Shown piece after piece: positions 31,773 to 39,471 of a DNA stretch of 39,471 nucleotides. The notes under the pieces are model-generated. The model did no database searches. It was not told where the DNA came from and worked only from the letters and a program-made list of their open reading frames with translations. The position numbers were made by a program, and so were the translations under genes. Origin of the DNA: Mesorhizobium sp. LNHC252B00 (GTDB taxonomy: Bacteria; Pseudomonadota; Alphaproteobacteria; Rhizobiales; Rhizobiaceae); contig NZ_AYWO01000024.1 of assembly GCF_000502955.1 (NCBI RefSeq), positions 1 through 39,471 of the forward strand, written 5' to 3'. Within the stretch, counting starts at the first letter, position 1. Every line of letters begins with the position of its first letter.

Positions 31773-32696
31773 ATGAAACGTTCTGCAGCAAATGCACTTG
31801 CAATCGCGCTTGCATTGGGCGGGAGCGCCGCATTCCCCACTGCAGGAGGCGCCGGCTCCGTCGCCGGGACAGACCCCGTTCAGACGAGCAGCGCCGCTTC
31901 GGCATTCGGATCCTATGATCCCTATGGCGACTTCAGCGCCGACAAGAGCGCCAGCATCGAAGAGCTGTTCCTGCCCTGGGAGGACGTCGATCTGGCGACG
32001 CTGCCACTGGCCGATACGTATGCGCTGCAACGCGGCCGTTCGCTGCTTATCACGATTGAGCCGTGGACCTGGTCGAAGGACTGGCGCATCACCCCACCCG
32101 AATTGCGCGACGGCATATTGGGCGGCAAATATGACGCCAACATGCAGGCTATCTGCGACCTTGTGGGACAAATGAAGAGCCCGGTGACCATTCGCTGGGC
32201 GCAGGAAATGGAGGACACGAACGGCCGCTTCACCTGGGCCAACTGGGCTCCCAAGGATTGGATCTCCGCTTACAAGCGCGAAGTCGATCTTTGCCGCAAG
32301 GCTGCCCCCGCCGCCAAGTATATGTGGTCGCCCAAAGGCGAAGAGGGCTTGGAAAAATATTACCCTGGCGATGATTATGTCGATGTCATCGGCCTGTCGG
32401 TGTTCGGTCTGCAGAAGAAGGACATTAACGAGGCCGGTCATGACCGTACGTTCGCCGAGATGCTGAAGCCCGGCTATGACCGCGTGGCAAGGTTCAACAA
32501 ACCGGTCGTGGTGGCGGAACTCGGCTATGTCGGAAAGCAGGACTATGTCTCGAAGTGGCAGGAAGATACCCGTAAATCCTATGCGGAGTTCCCGGCGCTG
32601 ACTTCGGTCGTCTACTTCAACCAGAAGGAAGTGTGGCCGTGGTTGGATGGCTACGGGCTGCCGGACTGGAGAGTGACGCAGCACGTCCTGCCGTAA
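31773..32696 (+). CDS. Secreted GH26-like glycoside hydrolase
   Basis: A 307-residue exported protein. The signal peptide is RSAANALAIALALGGSAAFPTAGGAGS (cleavage around residue 25-30). A TIM-barrel hydrolase follows: SLLITIEPWTW, then VTIRWAQEMEDTNGRFTWANW with candidate acid/base E145, YVDVIGLSVFG, and PVVVAELGYVG with candidate nucleophile E249. GH26 beta-mannanases usually have H-E at the acid site (RxxHEMNG); here it is Q144-E145, so specificity or activity may differ. The start is fixed by GGAGG 6 nt upstream; the frame opens to 31581. It is divergent from the GT2 synthase and followed 88 nt later by a DUF995 gene. A role in trimming or releasing the polymer is inferred. Confidence 0.82.
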   Translation: MKRSAANALAIALALGGSAAFPTAGGAGSVAGTDPVQTSSAASAFGSYDPYGDFSADKSASIEELFLPWEDVDLATLPLADTYALQRGRSLLITIEPWTWSKDWRITPPELRDGILGGKYDANMQAICDLVGQMKSPVTIRWAQEMEDTNGRFTWANWAPKDWISAYKREVDLCRKAAPAAKYMWSPKGEEGLEKYYPGDDYVDVIGLSVFGLQKKDINEAGHDRTFAEMLKPGYDRVARFNKPVVVAELGYVGKQDYVSKWQEDTRKSYAEFPALTSVVYFNQKEVWPWLDGYGLPDWRVTQHVLP

Positions 32697-32711
32697 GCGC
32701 ATCATGCCGAT

Positions 32712-32747
32712 CCATCTCCTTCCAGAACCAGCGGTTCGGGAAGATGG
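32712..32747 (+). promoter_or_regulatory. Hairpin between the GH26 and DUF995 genes
   Basis: CTTCC-a-GAACC-AGC-GGTTC-g-GGAAG forms a 10-bp stem with one mismatch, extended by CCAT/ATGG across an internal loop. There is no U-tract, so it is probably a processing or stability element within a bicistronic message rather than a terminator. Confidence 0.5.
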
Positions 32748-32784
32748 TTGAGGCATGGCATAAATCAGTCCGTGGGGGAGTTTG

Positions 32785-33303
32785 ATGAAACGAATACTGG
32801 GAAATTGTCGCGGAGCGGCATTCGCCTGCTCCGTTGTGGTTCTTGCCTTCCATATCCCTTCGACAGCCGACGCGGCGACGACAATCGCCGAGCAGGCGCA
32901 AAAGGCCACCGTTATTCCTGACGATGGCGTCTACCGGATCTACCAGAACCATTCGTGGCTGTGGGCCAAGAAGGGGGCCGGGTTCTTTGCCGTCAAGCAA
33001 CGGCAATTCGACGCCTGGACCTACGACAAAGGCAATCCGGGCTATGGCGACGGCATGTGGTTCATCCCCGGCGGCGGCAAGTTGTGCTACCGTGCGCAAT
33101 GGCATGGCTCCTGGGGTGTGAAGGGCTCGATGACCTGCTTCGAGCATCGCCAGGCAGGCAAGGTAATCTACAAGCGTAAATCACCTGATGGCGAGTGGTA
33201 TGTTTTCAGGAGTTCGCATCGCAACCGGTCGGACGAATCGATGAAATTGAAATACGGCGACTACGTCACCAAGAAAATGAACCTGATCAAGGCAAAGCAG
33301 TAG
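32785..33303 (+). CDS. Secreted DUF995-family protein (copy B)
   Basis: A 172-residue exported protein. Signal peptide: KRILGNCRGAAFACSVVVLAFHIPSTADA (cleavage near residue 30). The domain parallels copy A: YQNHSWLWAKKGAGFFAVKQRQFDAWT, GMWFIPGGGKLCYRAQW, SMTCFEHR, YKRKSPDGEWYVFRSS. The two conserved cysteines (GGKLCY, MTCFEH) are retained. The ATG at 32785 has GGGGGAG 4 nt upstream. It follows the GH26 gene and has its own terminator, so the two likely form one transcription unit. Function unknown. Confidence 0.85.
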   Translation: MKRILGNCRGAAFACSVVVLAFHIPSTADAATTIAEQAQKATVIPDDGVYRIYQNHSWLWAKKGAGFFAVKQRQFDAWTYDKGNPGYGDGMWFIPGGGKLCYRAQWHGSWGVKGSMTCFEHRQAGKVIYKRKSPDGEWYVFRSSHRNRSDESMKLKYGDYVTKKMNLIKAKQ

Positions 33304-33358
33304 ATACTGTCTTCTGCGTCGAGCCACAGGTCTAAAGCAGATCGGCTGAACGGTTCAG

Positions 33359-33388
33359 GCGACCTGCTTAGGTTAGGTCGCTATTTTT
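33359..33388 (+). terminator. Rho-independent terminator after DUF995 copy B
   Basis: GCGACCT, a 9-nt loop, AGGTCGC, then TATTTTT, about 55 nt after the stop codon. It marks the right end of the glycan locus. Confidence 0.85.
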
Positions 33389-33402
33389 ATGCCTGCCGCT
33401 CT

Positions 33403-33426
33403 CCCAAAACCTTTGGGCGACATGCA
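33403..33426. repeat. Half copy of the rhizobial palindrome
   Basis: CCCAAAACctttGGGCGACATGCAT matches one arm of the element at 19247-19295 (CCCAAAAC and the ACATGCAT end). It abuts the holC stop codon. Confidence 0.5.
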
Positions 33427-33876
33427 TCAAGCCTTGCGCTCCCAGCGACGGTCTGGCGTCTGTTGCCAGTAAGTGACGGCATGGCCGGCGTCCTTCATCA
33501 CCTTCCAGTGTGCCCGCGCCGCTTCGACCTGGGCGGCATCGTGGCCGTCGAACAAGAACACCGCGCGCTCGTAGCCACCAAGGTCAGGCGGCACCGCGCC
33601 GTCAACGAGGAACCTTATCTTGGCCTGGTTGGGATTGCCGTCTCCGGTGGTCAGCAGGATCGGCTGTTCGCCGGGATATGCCTCACGATCGGTCGCGTGG
33701 GCGAGGAACGAATCGTCGCGGAAGGTCCAAAGATGCTGGTCGAGCGCATCACGGCGTTCCTCGGTGCCGGTCTGCACCACGGCGCGCCAGCCACGATCGA
33801 CGCTGCGCTCCAGGAGGCCCGGCAGCGCATCCTCCAGCGTCGATTCGGTCAGGTGGTAGAACAGGACGTCGGCCAT
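33427..33876 (-). CDS. holC: DNA polymerase III subunit chi
   Basis: A 149-residue HolC, part of the clamp-loader chi-psi complex that contacts SSB. The family pattern is clear: DVLFYHLTESTLEDALPGLLERSVDRGWRAVVQTGTEERRDALDQHLWTFRDDSFLAHA, then PILLTTGDGNPNQAKIRFLVDG and RAVFLFDGHD...ARAHWKVMKDAGHAVTYWQQ. The length is typical for alphaproteobacteria. It follows pepA by 28 nt on the same strand, a conserved pair. Confidence 0.95.
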   Translation of the reverse strand: MADVLFYHLTESTLEDALPGLLERSVDRGWRAVVQTGTEERRDALDQHLWTFRDDSFLAHATDREAYPGEQPILLTTGDGNPNQAKIRFLVDGAVPPDLGGYERAVFLFDGHDAAQVEAARAHWKVMKDAGHAVTYWQQTPDRRWERKA

Positions 33877-33904
33877 CGCTTCGTTCTATAGTGATTGAAT
33901 CGGA

Positions 33905-35416
33905 TCACTGCTCATAATTGTCGCGCACCAACCGATCCAGCAACCGGACGCCGAAGCCAGACCCCCAAGACTGGTTGATCTCGTTCGACGGCGAGCCCAT
34001 CGCCGTGCCGGCAATGTCGAGATGCGCCCATGGGGTGTCCTTGACGAAGCGCTGCAGGAACTGCGCAGCGATGATGGCGCCGCCATAGCGGCCGCCGATG
34101 TTCTTCATGTCGGCGTTCTTGGAATCGATCAGCTTGTCGTATTCGGCGCCGAGCGGCATGCGCCACAGCCGCTCCTGTGTAGCGTGCCCCGCGGCCGTCA
34201 GCCTTTCGGACAGTTGGTCATTGTTGGAAAACAGCCCGGCATAGTGCTGGCCGAGCGCGACCATGACGGCGCCGGTCAGCGTCGCCAGGTTGACCATGAA
34301 TTTCGGCTGAAAGCGGTCGTTGCAGTACCACATCGCATCGGCCAACACGAGGCGGCCCTCCGCGTCGGTGTTGAGCACCTCGATGGTCTGGCCCGACATC
34401 GAGGTGACGATGTCGCCGGGACGCTGAGCATGGCCGTCGACGGAGTTTTCGACCAGGCCTATGACGCAGACCACGTTGGCCTTCGCCTTGCGCGCGGCCA
34501 GCGCATGCATCAGGCCGGTAACAGCGGCGGCACCGCCCATATCGCCCTTCATGTCCTCCATGCCGGACGCCGGCTTTATCGAATTGCCGCCGGTGTCGAA
34601 GGTGACGCCCTTGCCGATGAAGGCAATCGGATTGTCCTTTGGCTTGCCGCCGTTCCACTGCATGACCGCCATGCGAGCGCCGCGCGGCGAGCCCTGCGCG
34701 ACGCCGAGCAGCGCGCCCATGCCGAGCTTCTTCATCTCTTTCTCGGCCAGGATCTCAACCTTGACGCCGAGCGCCTCGAGTTCCGTGGCGCGAGCGGCGA
34801 ACTCGACCGGCCCGAGCACGTTTGCGGGTTCGTTGACGAGGTCGCGCGCCAGCAGGACGCCGTCGATCACCGCCTCGGCATCGGTGAAGGCTTTTTTTGC
34901 CGCAGCCGGATCGGCGGTGTGGATGATCACCTTGACCGGCTTTTTCGGCTCGGCCTTGCCGTCGTCCTTGTCCTTCCTGGTCTTGTATTTGTCGAAGGAA
35001 TAGCTGCGCAGGAGAATGCCCGCCGCAAGGCTTGCCGCATCCTTGCCACTTGGCGACGCGCCGGCGAGATCGAGCACCACTGCCACCTCGGCCGCCTTGC
35101 GCAGCGACGCGGCAATGGTGCCGCCAAGCTTCAGCCACGCATAATCGTCCAGTCCCGACACCTTGCCGGCGCCTATCGCCACCAGCCTGTCGAGCGAGGC
35201 CCCCTGCGGCGCCAGAACTTCCACCACGCTGGCGAACTTGCCTGTGAACTCGGCCACCGGAAAAGCCCGCTCCAGCGTCTTGCCGGGATCGCAAGCCTTC
35301 GCTGCATCGCTCAGACCGCCCTCATCCGCCGAGAGCACGAAGGCTGTGCCTTTTTTGCTCGACGCGGTCTGAGGTGAGGAGAATTTGGCGAAGGCGATCG
35401 ACGGTCTTTGGCTCAT
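33905..35416 (-). CDS. pepA: Leucyl aminopeptidase (M17 family)
   Basis: A 503-residue cytosolic aminopeptidase with two metal ions. The catalytic domain contains FIGKGVTFDTGGNSIKPASGMEDMKGDMGGAAAV (metal ligands K and D), the M17 signature NTDAEGRLVLADAMWY, and AHLDIAGTAMGSP near the C-terminus. The N-terminal domain (about 1-170) is variable, with a charged linker (KYKTRKDKDDGKAEPKK). AGCAGGACATT precedes the ATG. First gene of a pepA-holC unit. In some bacteria PepA also binds DNA, but nothing here shows that. Confidence 0.97.
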   Translation of the reverse strand: MSQRPSIAFAKFSSPQTASSKKGTAFVLSADEGGLSDAAKACDPGKTLERAFPVAEFTGKFASVVEVLAPQGASLDRLVAIGAGKVSGLDDYAWLKLGGTIAASLRKAAEVAVVLDLAGASPSGKDAASLAAGILLRSYSFDKYKTRKDKDDGKAEPKKPVKVIIHTADPAAAKKAFTDAEAVIDGVLLARDLVNEPANVLGPVEFAARATELEALGVKVEILAEKEMKKLGMGALLGVAQGSPRGARMAVMQWNGGKPKDNPIAFIGKGVTFDTGGNSIKPASGMEDMKGDMGGAAAVTGLMHALAARKAKANVVCVIGLVENSVDGHAQRPGDIVTSMSGQTIEVLNTDAEGRLVLADAMWYCNDRFQPKFMVNLATLTGAVMVALGQHYAGLFSNNDQLSERLTAAGHATQERLWRMPLGAEYDKLIDSKNADMKNIGGRYGGAIIAAQFLQRFVKDTPWAHLDIAGTAMGSPSNEINQSWGSGFGVRLLDRLVRDNYEQ

Positions 35417-35768
35417 AATGTCCTGCTTTCAGGGAATGCGCAGCTTTTGGGGAAGGGTTCGAGACGATGCGCGACATTTGGTCGTTTTCTGGCATTTGGC
35501 AAGACTTTGCCGAATTCGCATCCCATATGACCTACGGAATCGATGGTGATTCTTCGCGGCACGGCACCGCTTTTCGCCGCAACCTGTTGTTAACCATCGA
35601 TGTTCTCCCTTTCTTATCCATTCCCGCCGACACTCCGGCCCGCCGGGGCGGGTGACTTGGGACGGGAACCGGATCGACCCTCTGATGGAGCCAGTTGTGC
35701 AGGCGCTGCCGGACGGCTACCTTTGTGTGGTGGCATGATGCCGTTCGAAAAGATCGAGAAAAGCCTTC
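35417..35768. promoter_or_regulatory. Divergent pepA/lptF intergenic region
   Basis: A 352-nt region between divergent pepA-holC and lptFGD, expected to hold promoters for both. No confident -35/-10 pair is seen; TTGTGC with TACCTT 17 nt on (about 35694-35722) is a weak candidate for lptF. A short GC-rich dyad (CCCGCC-GG-GGCGGG type) lies near 35640. No gene is supported. Confidence 0.35.
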
Positions 35769-36971
35769 ATGAAGGTCGTTGAACGCTACATCATGCGCCG
35801 CACTTTCGTGGTCTTCATGGCCGCGCTTGTCTGGACGCTGGCCATCGTGTGGACGACGCAAGTGCTGGCAAAGATCGACCTGGTCACCGACAGCGGCCAG
35901 TCGGCCCTGACCTTCTTCGAGGTCGCCGCCCTCATTCTTCCGTCCATCATCCCGGTCGTGGTGCCTTTCGCGCTGGTGGTGGCGGTCGCACAGACGCTCA
36001 GCGTCATGAATTCGGATTCCGAGCTCGCCGTCGTCAACGCCGCAGGCGCCTCGCGCTGGACGATCGTGCGGCCAATCATGCTTTTGGCGCTCGCGGCAGC
36101 CGTCTTTTCCTTTGCGGTCGACAACGGCATCGACCCCTATGCACGGCAGAAAAACCGGGCCCTGGTGGCATCGTCGCGCGCGGATCTGTTGTCGCTGATC
36201 ATCCAGGAAGGCACCTTCCGCAAGATCGAAGACGGGCTGTTCCTCCAGGTCGGCGAGCGACTTCCCGACAATCGACTGGGCGGCATCTTCGTCGCCGATT
36301 CACGCGAAGAAGGCGTGAACCTCGTCTACTACGCCAAGACCGGCAGCATCGTCGAACGCGGCGGCGAAAAGGTGCTGATGATGAATGACGGTGTCATCCA
36401 TCGCAAAACGCTGACCGGCGATCTCTCAGTCATCCGGTTCACCTCCTATGCCTTCGACATGTCGGCGTTCATGGCGTCAGCTTCGACGGTGACGCTCTTG
36501 CCGAAGGACCAGACGACCCAGTATCTGCTCAACCCAAGCGCCAACGACAAAAGTTATCAGCAGAACCCCTATGAATACTTGGCTGAGGTCAACCAGCGAT
36601 TTTCGGAATGGATGTATTCCATGGTCTTCGCGCTCATCGCGCTCGCGGTCGCCGGAGATGCGCGTTCGCACCGCGAGGCGCGCGTCAATCCGCTGATTAC
36701 AGCCATCGGGATATCGCTGTTCGTGCGCTGGCTGGGCTTTTTTGCCGCCAGCAAGGCCGACGATATCCCGCAATATGCCTATATGGTTTATGGCATACCG
36801 GTCGTGGCTTCCGCGGTGGCGATCTGGTTCATCGTCTCCAACCGGACCATGGAGCTGCCGGTGGCCTGGGCGGACTGGATGACAAACTTCGCTTCCCGCA
36901 TGGGTGACAGCTGGAACGCTCTCAAACTGCGGCTGTCCGGGCGCGGCACTTCAGGGCAAGGGGTCGGCTGA
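35769..36971 (+). CDS. lptF: LPS export ABC transporter permease LptF
   Basis: A 400-residue YjgP/YjgQ-family inner-membrane protein. Six membrane segments in a 3+3 arrangement flank a periplasmic beta-jellyroll domain (about residues 130-260) that docks LptC/LptA. The N-terminal VERYIMRRTFVVFMAALVWTLAIVW and PFALVVAVAQTLSVMNSDSELAVVNAAGASRW (coupling helix) are characteristic. With LptG and the ATPase LptB it extracts LPS from the inner membrane. Its stop overlaps the lptG start (TGATG). The ribosome-binding site is weak. Confidence 0.95.
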   Translation: MKVVERYIMRRTFVVFMAALVWTLAIVWTTQVLAKIDLVTDSGQSALTFFEVAALILPSIIPVVVPFALVVAVAQTLSVMNSDSELAVVNAAGASRWTIVRPIMLLALAAAVFSFAVDNGIDPYARQKNRALVASSRADLLSLIIQEGTFRKIEDGLFLQVGERLPDNRLGGIFVADSREEGVNLVYYAKTGSIVERGGEKVLMMNDGVIHRKTLTGDLSVIRFTSYAFDMSAFMASASTVTLLPKDQTTQYLLNPSANDKSYQQNPYEYLAEVNQRFSEWMYSMVFALIALAVAGDARSHREARVNPLITAIGISLFVRWLGFFAASKADDIPQYAYMVYGIPVVASAVAIWFIVSNRTMELPVAWADWMTNFASRMGDSWNALKLRLSGRGTSGQGVG

Positions 36972-38053
36972 TGGGCTGGACGCTGGGCCGCTATTTCTTC
37001 TTCCGCTATGTGACGATCACTATCTGGTTCTTCATCGGGCTTCTGGCGCTGGTGTTCCTGATCGATTTCACCGAGCTCTCCGGCCGCACCACCGGCCTGC
37101 CCGGCTTCACCTACGGGACGGCAGTGGCTATCTCAGGCCTCCGAATGCCGATGATCATGCTGCAGACCGTGCCGTTCGTCGGTCTCTTCTCGGCGATGGC
37201 GACGCTGGTGTCGCTCAACCGGCGCTACGAATTGGTCATCGCGCGTTCCGCAGGCGTTTCCGCCTGGCAATTCCTCTTGCCATGCTGCATCGGAGCCTTG
37301 CTGTTCGGCGTCCTGTCGGTTGGCGTCATCAATCCGCTCGCCGCGCATGCATTCTCCTGGTCCGAGCAGATCGAAACCCAGCTGCGTTCCGGAAAATCGA
37401 ACAAGGTTTCGGCCGATGCCGCACCCTGGATCCGGCAGAAAACCGGTTCGGGGGACACTATCATCGGCGCGCGAGCCATCTTGAACCAGGGCCTGGAGAT
37501 GGCGGATGTCGTCTTTTTCGTTCTCGACCCGCAAGGCAACATCGTCGAGCGCAAGGACGCCGCCCGCGCCTTCCTGCGCGACGGCTATTGGGAATTGCAG
37601 GACGTCAAGACATTGCAGAACGGCACGATCCAGGCATCGGCAAGCGATCGCGTGCCGACCAATCTGAAGCCCGAATTCGTGCAGGAACGGCTGGCGCGGC
37701 CCGAAACCATCCCGTTCTATGATCTGCCGGGAAAGATCGAAATTGCCCGTTCCTTCGGGCTCAAGGCAAATGCCTTTGCCATGCAGTTTGATTCTCTGGT
37801 GGCGTTGCCGTTCCTTCTCGTCGCCATGACGCTGATTGCGGCAACGGTTTCAATGCGATTTGCTAGGATGGGGCAGTCGGCGACGATGATTCTGGGTGGC
37901 ATCATCGCTGGCTTTCTGCTTTATGTCGTTTCGGTGCTGGTAAAGGCATTCGGCGTGGCGGGATTCGTGCCGACTGTCGTAGCCGCCTGGGTGCCCGTCG
38001 TGGTGGCTATGTTCTTCGGGGTGACTTTCCTGTTATACAAGGAAGACGGCTAG
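36971..38053 (+). CDS. lptG: LPS export ABC transporter permease LptG
   Basis: A 360-residue partner of LptF with the same architecture: LGRYFFFRYVTITIWFFIGLLALVFLIDFTEL, coupling helix region GLFSAMATLVSLNRRYELVIARSAGVSAWQFL, a periplasmic domain (about 120-265), and C-terminal membrane segments (FDSLVALPFLLVAMTLIAATVSMRF). The stop TAG shares its last base with the GTG of lptD, so lptF, lptG and lptD form one coupled operon, as in other rhizobia. Confidence 0.96.
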   Translation: MGWTLGRYFFFRYVTITIWFFIGLLALVFLIDFTELSGRTTGLPGFTYGTAVAISGLRMPMIMLQTVPFVGLFSAMATLVSLNRRYELVIARSAGVSAWQFLLPCCIGALLFGVLSVGVINPLAAHAFSWSEQIETQLRSGKSNKVSADAAPWIRQKTGSGDTIIGARAILNQGLEMADVVFFVLDPQGNIVERKDAARAFLRDGYWELQDVKTLQNGTIQASASDRVPTNLKPEFVQERLARPETIPFYDLPGKIEIARSFGLKANAFAMQFDSLVALPFLLVAMTLIAATVSMRFARMGQSATMILGGIIAGFLLYVVSVLVKAFGVAGFVPTVVAAWVPVVVAMFFGVTFLLYKEDG

Positions 38054-39471
38054 TGAGAGAGGCGTTTTTGCCCAGCAACAGGCAGGCCCGGTTGGCGCGC
38101 CTCTATGCGGCGACCGCCTTGGCGTGCCTGCTTACCTGCGCCGTCCCGATGCCGGCCTTCGCGCAGGATGTTGGCGACATGGCGACAACGGTTCCGTCCG
38201 GCTCGCAGATGTTGCTGGCGGCCGATACGCTGGTCTACAACAACGACAATCAGACGGTGACCGCCGTCGGTGGCGTGCAGATCGACTACGGTGGCAATCG
38301 CCTTGTCGCCCAGCGGGTCGAATACAACCGCAACACCAAGCGGATGGTCGCGAGCGGCAATGTCGAGGTCGTCAACAGCGACGGCACCAAGATCAATTCG
38401 GAACATATCGACATCACCGATGACTTCGCCGACGGCTTCGTCAACGCGTTGCGCGTCGAAACCATCGACAAGGCGTATTTCGCCGCCGAAAGTGCCGAGC
38501 GCATGGGCGGCGTCCTGACCACGTTCCACAATGGCGTCTACACCGCCTGCGAACCGTGCGAGGACAAGCCCGACAAAGCGCCGACCTGGCGGGTCAAGGC
38601 GCGGAAGATCATCTGGAACGGCGAGAAGAAGACGGTTCGCTTCGAGAACGCGAATTTCGAGTTCTTCGGCTTTCCGCTCGCCTATCTGCCTGCATTCGAG
38701 ATTGCCGACCCGACGGTGAAGCGCAAGAGCGGCTTCCTGATACCCGGCATCGTCTACAAAAACGATCTCGGCGTCGGCGTAAAGATTCCCTATTACTTTG
38801 CATTGTCGCCGACCTATGACCTGACCGTCACAGGCACCGGCTACACCAAGCAAGGCTTCCTCGGTGAGGCTGAGTGGCGCCAGCGCTTCAACAATGGCCA
38901 GTACAGCTTGAAGATCGCCGGAATCCATCAGCAGGATCCCAACGCCTTCCTCGACACGGCTGCCTTCCCCAGCACCGCCGGGCACAATGTCGATACGGGT
39001 GCGGCGGGCGATCCCAACAAATTCGGTGGCATGATGGGCACGCAGGGCCAGTTCGCTATCAATCAGCGCTGGAATTTCGGCTGGGACGTGCTGCTGCAGA
39101 CCGACAAGAACTTCTCGCATACCTATAACATCGACAAGTACAATGCCTCCGTCCACCAGTCGTCGGTCTACTTGACGGGTCTCAACGGCCGCAACTATTT
39201 CGACGTGCGCGCCATGCATTTCGATGTGCAGGAGGATACGCTTAGCAGCAATGCCGCGGCGCGAAGCGGCCAGCAGCCCTGGGTGCTGCCGTCGCTCGAC
39301 TACGCCTACATTCCCGACGTGTCGATGGCCGGCGGCCAGCTGTCGCTCAATGCCAACACACGGGTCATCAGCCGCGACGATCTCGACAAGACCTTCTTCG
39401 TCCCCACGCAGCGCGTGCCCGGTATTGAAGGCGAATCCGGACGCCTCACCAGATCGGAAGAGCACACGTCT
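38053..39471 (+). CDS. lptD: LPS-assembly protein LptD (partial, contig end)
   Basis: An outer-membrane LPS translocon, 3'-truncated: 466 genuine codons to 39450, then 7 codons of sequencing adapter (reading RSEEHTS). LptD is usually about 780-800 residues, so around 60% is present. The GTG start has AAGGAAGA upstream and overlaps the lptG stop. Signal peptide: YAATALACLLTCAVPMPAFA (cleavage near residue 38). The OstA/LptA-like N-domain spans about 50-160 (LAADTLVYNNDNQTVTAVGGV, VEYNRNTKRMVASGNVEVVN). The LptD barrel begins around TWRVKARKIIW and YLPAFEIADPTVKRKSGFLIP. The Cys-x2-Cys at TACEPCED is retained. The remaining barrel is missing. Confidence 0.95.
   Translation, partial: MREAFLPSNRQARLARLYAATALACLLTCAVPMPAFAQDVGDMATTVPSGSQMLLAADTLVYNNDNQTVTAVGGVQIDYGGNRLVAQRVEYNRNTKRMVASGNVEVVNSDGTKINSEHIDITDDFADGFVNALRVETIDKAYFAAESAERMGGVLTTFHNGVYTACEPCEDKPDKAPTWRVKARKIIWNGEKKTVRFENANFEFFGFPLAYLPAFEIADPTVKRKSGFLIPGIVYKNDLGVGVKIPYYFALSPTYDLTVTGTGYTKQGFLGEAEWRQRFNNGQYSLKIAGIHQQDPNAFLDTAAFPSTAGHNVDTGAAGDPNKFGGMMGTQGQFAINQRWNFGWDVLLQTDKNFSHTYNIDKYNASVHQSSVYLTGLNGRNYFDVRAMHFDVQEDTLSSNAAARSGQQPWVLPSLDYAYIPDVSMAGGQLSLNANTRVISRDDLDKTFFVPTQRVPGIEGESGRLTRSEEHTS
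39451..39471 (+). other. Illumina adapter sequence at the contig end
   Basis: The final 21 bases begin AGATCGGAAGAGCACACG and continue CT at the end. This is the common prefix of the TruSeq read-1 adapter. Biological sequence stops at 39450. Confidence 0.95.

Noticed and set aside
20350..33400. Glycan locus as a recently acquired mobile island
   Set aside because: No integrase, transposase, tRNA target or direct-repeat ends; coding GC looks like the flanks. Only the intergenic regions are AT-rich.
34022..35377. 451-codon open frame on the plus strand
   Set aside because: Antisense to pepA, which has an unambiguous M17 signature.
38050..39465. 471-codon open frame on the minus strand
   Set aside because: Antisense to lptD, whose plus-strand frame has a signal peptide, an OstA domain and operon coupling. 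Long antisense frames are expected in GC-rich DNA.

Overview
The window looks like a chromosomal stretch of a Mesorhizobium-like alphaproteobacterium (Hyphomicrobiales/Phyllobacteriaceae). Coding sequence is GC-rich. It carries a MucR/Ros regulator, an Omp25/31-type porin-like protein, two DUF995 proteins, the SDR-uvrC-pgsA-moaD-moaE gene order familiar from rhizobia, and the intergenic palindromes typical of rhizobial genomes. No integrase, transposase, tRNA, rRNA or CRISPR array was found. The last 21 bases match an Illumina sequencing adapter, so the right edge is a contig end with artefactual sequence.

Layout. 0-4 kb: a large inverted repeat, an ABC-F ATPase, a mucR homologue with an altered zinc site, and a small conserved protein coupled to an EamA-type transporter. 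4-6 kb: a 2-oxoglutarate/Fe(II) oxygenase-like gene upstream of that transporter, divergent from a LysR regulator. 6-11 kb: DinB-fold protein, glutathione transferase, DUF2934 protein, ndk with a readable promoter and terminator, a small secreted protein, a META-domain protein, then moaE, moaD and pgsA. 11-14 kb: uvrC overlapping an SDR gene. 14-20 kb: outer-membrane beta-barrel protein, a second GST, a Lys/Ala-rich histone-H1-like protein, a winged-helix regulator, two membrane or secreted proteins of unknown function, and rlmJ.

20.6-33.3 kb is the most interesting part: a cell-surface glycan locus. A UXS-like decarboxylase and a GalE/UXE-like epimerase form a translationally coupled pair that could supply UDP-xylose and a 4-epimer (UDP-arabinose or similar). 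A GT39 (ArnT/PMT-like) membrane transferase is followed by a flippase-like LPG_synthase_TM protein and a DPM1/GtrB-like GT2, which resembles a polyprenyl-phosphate-sugar module acting across the inner membrane. A cellulose-synthase-like GT2 is divergent from a secreted GH26-like hydrolase. Two paralogous lipoproteins and two paralogous DUF995 proteins are interspersed. Several regulatory-looking elements also occur only here: a 14-nt motif shared by the two ends of the locus, a perfect 13-bp dyad next to the GH26 ribosome-binding site, and several long hairpins. I infer that the locus builds, decorates and trims a beta-linked surface polysaccharide. The set as a whole does not match a named system I can recall.

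33.4-39.5 kb is envelope and replication housekeeping: holC-pepA on the minus strand, then lptF-lptG-lptD on the plus strand for LPS export, with lptD cut by the contig end.
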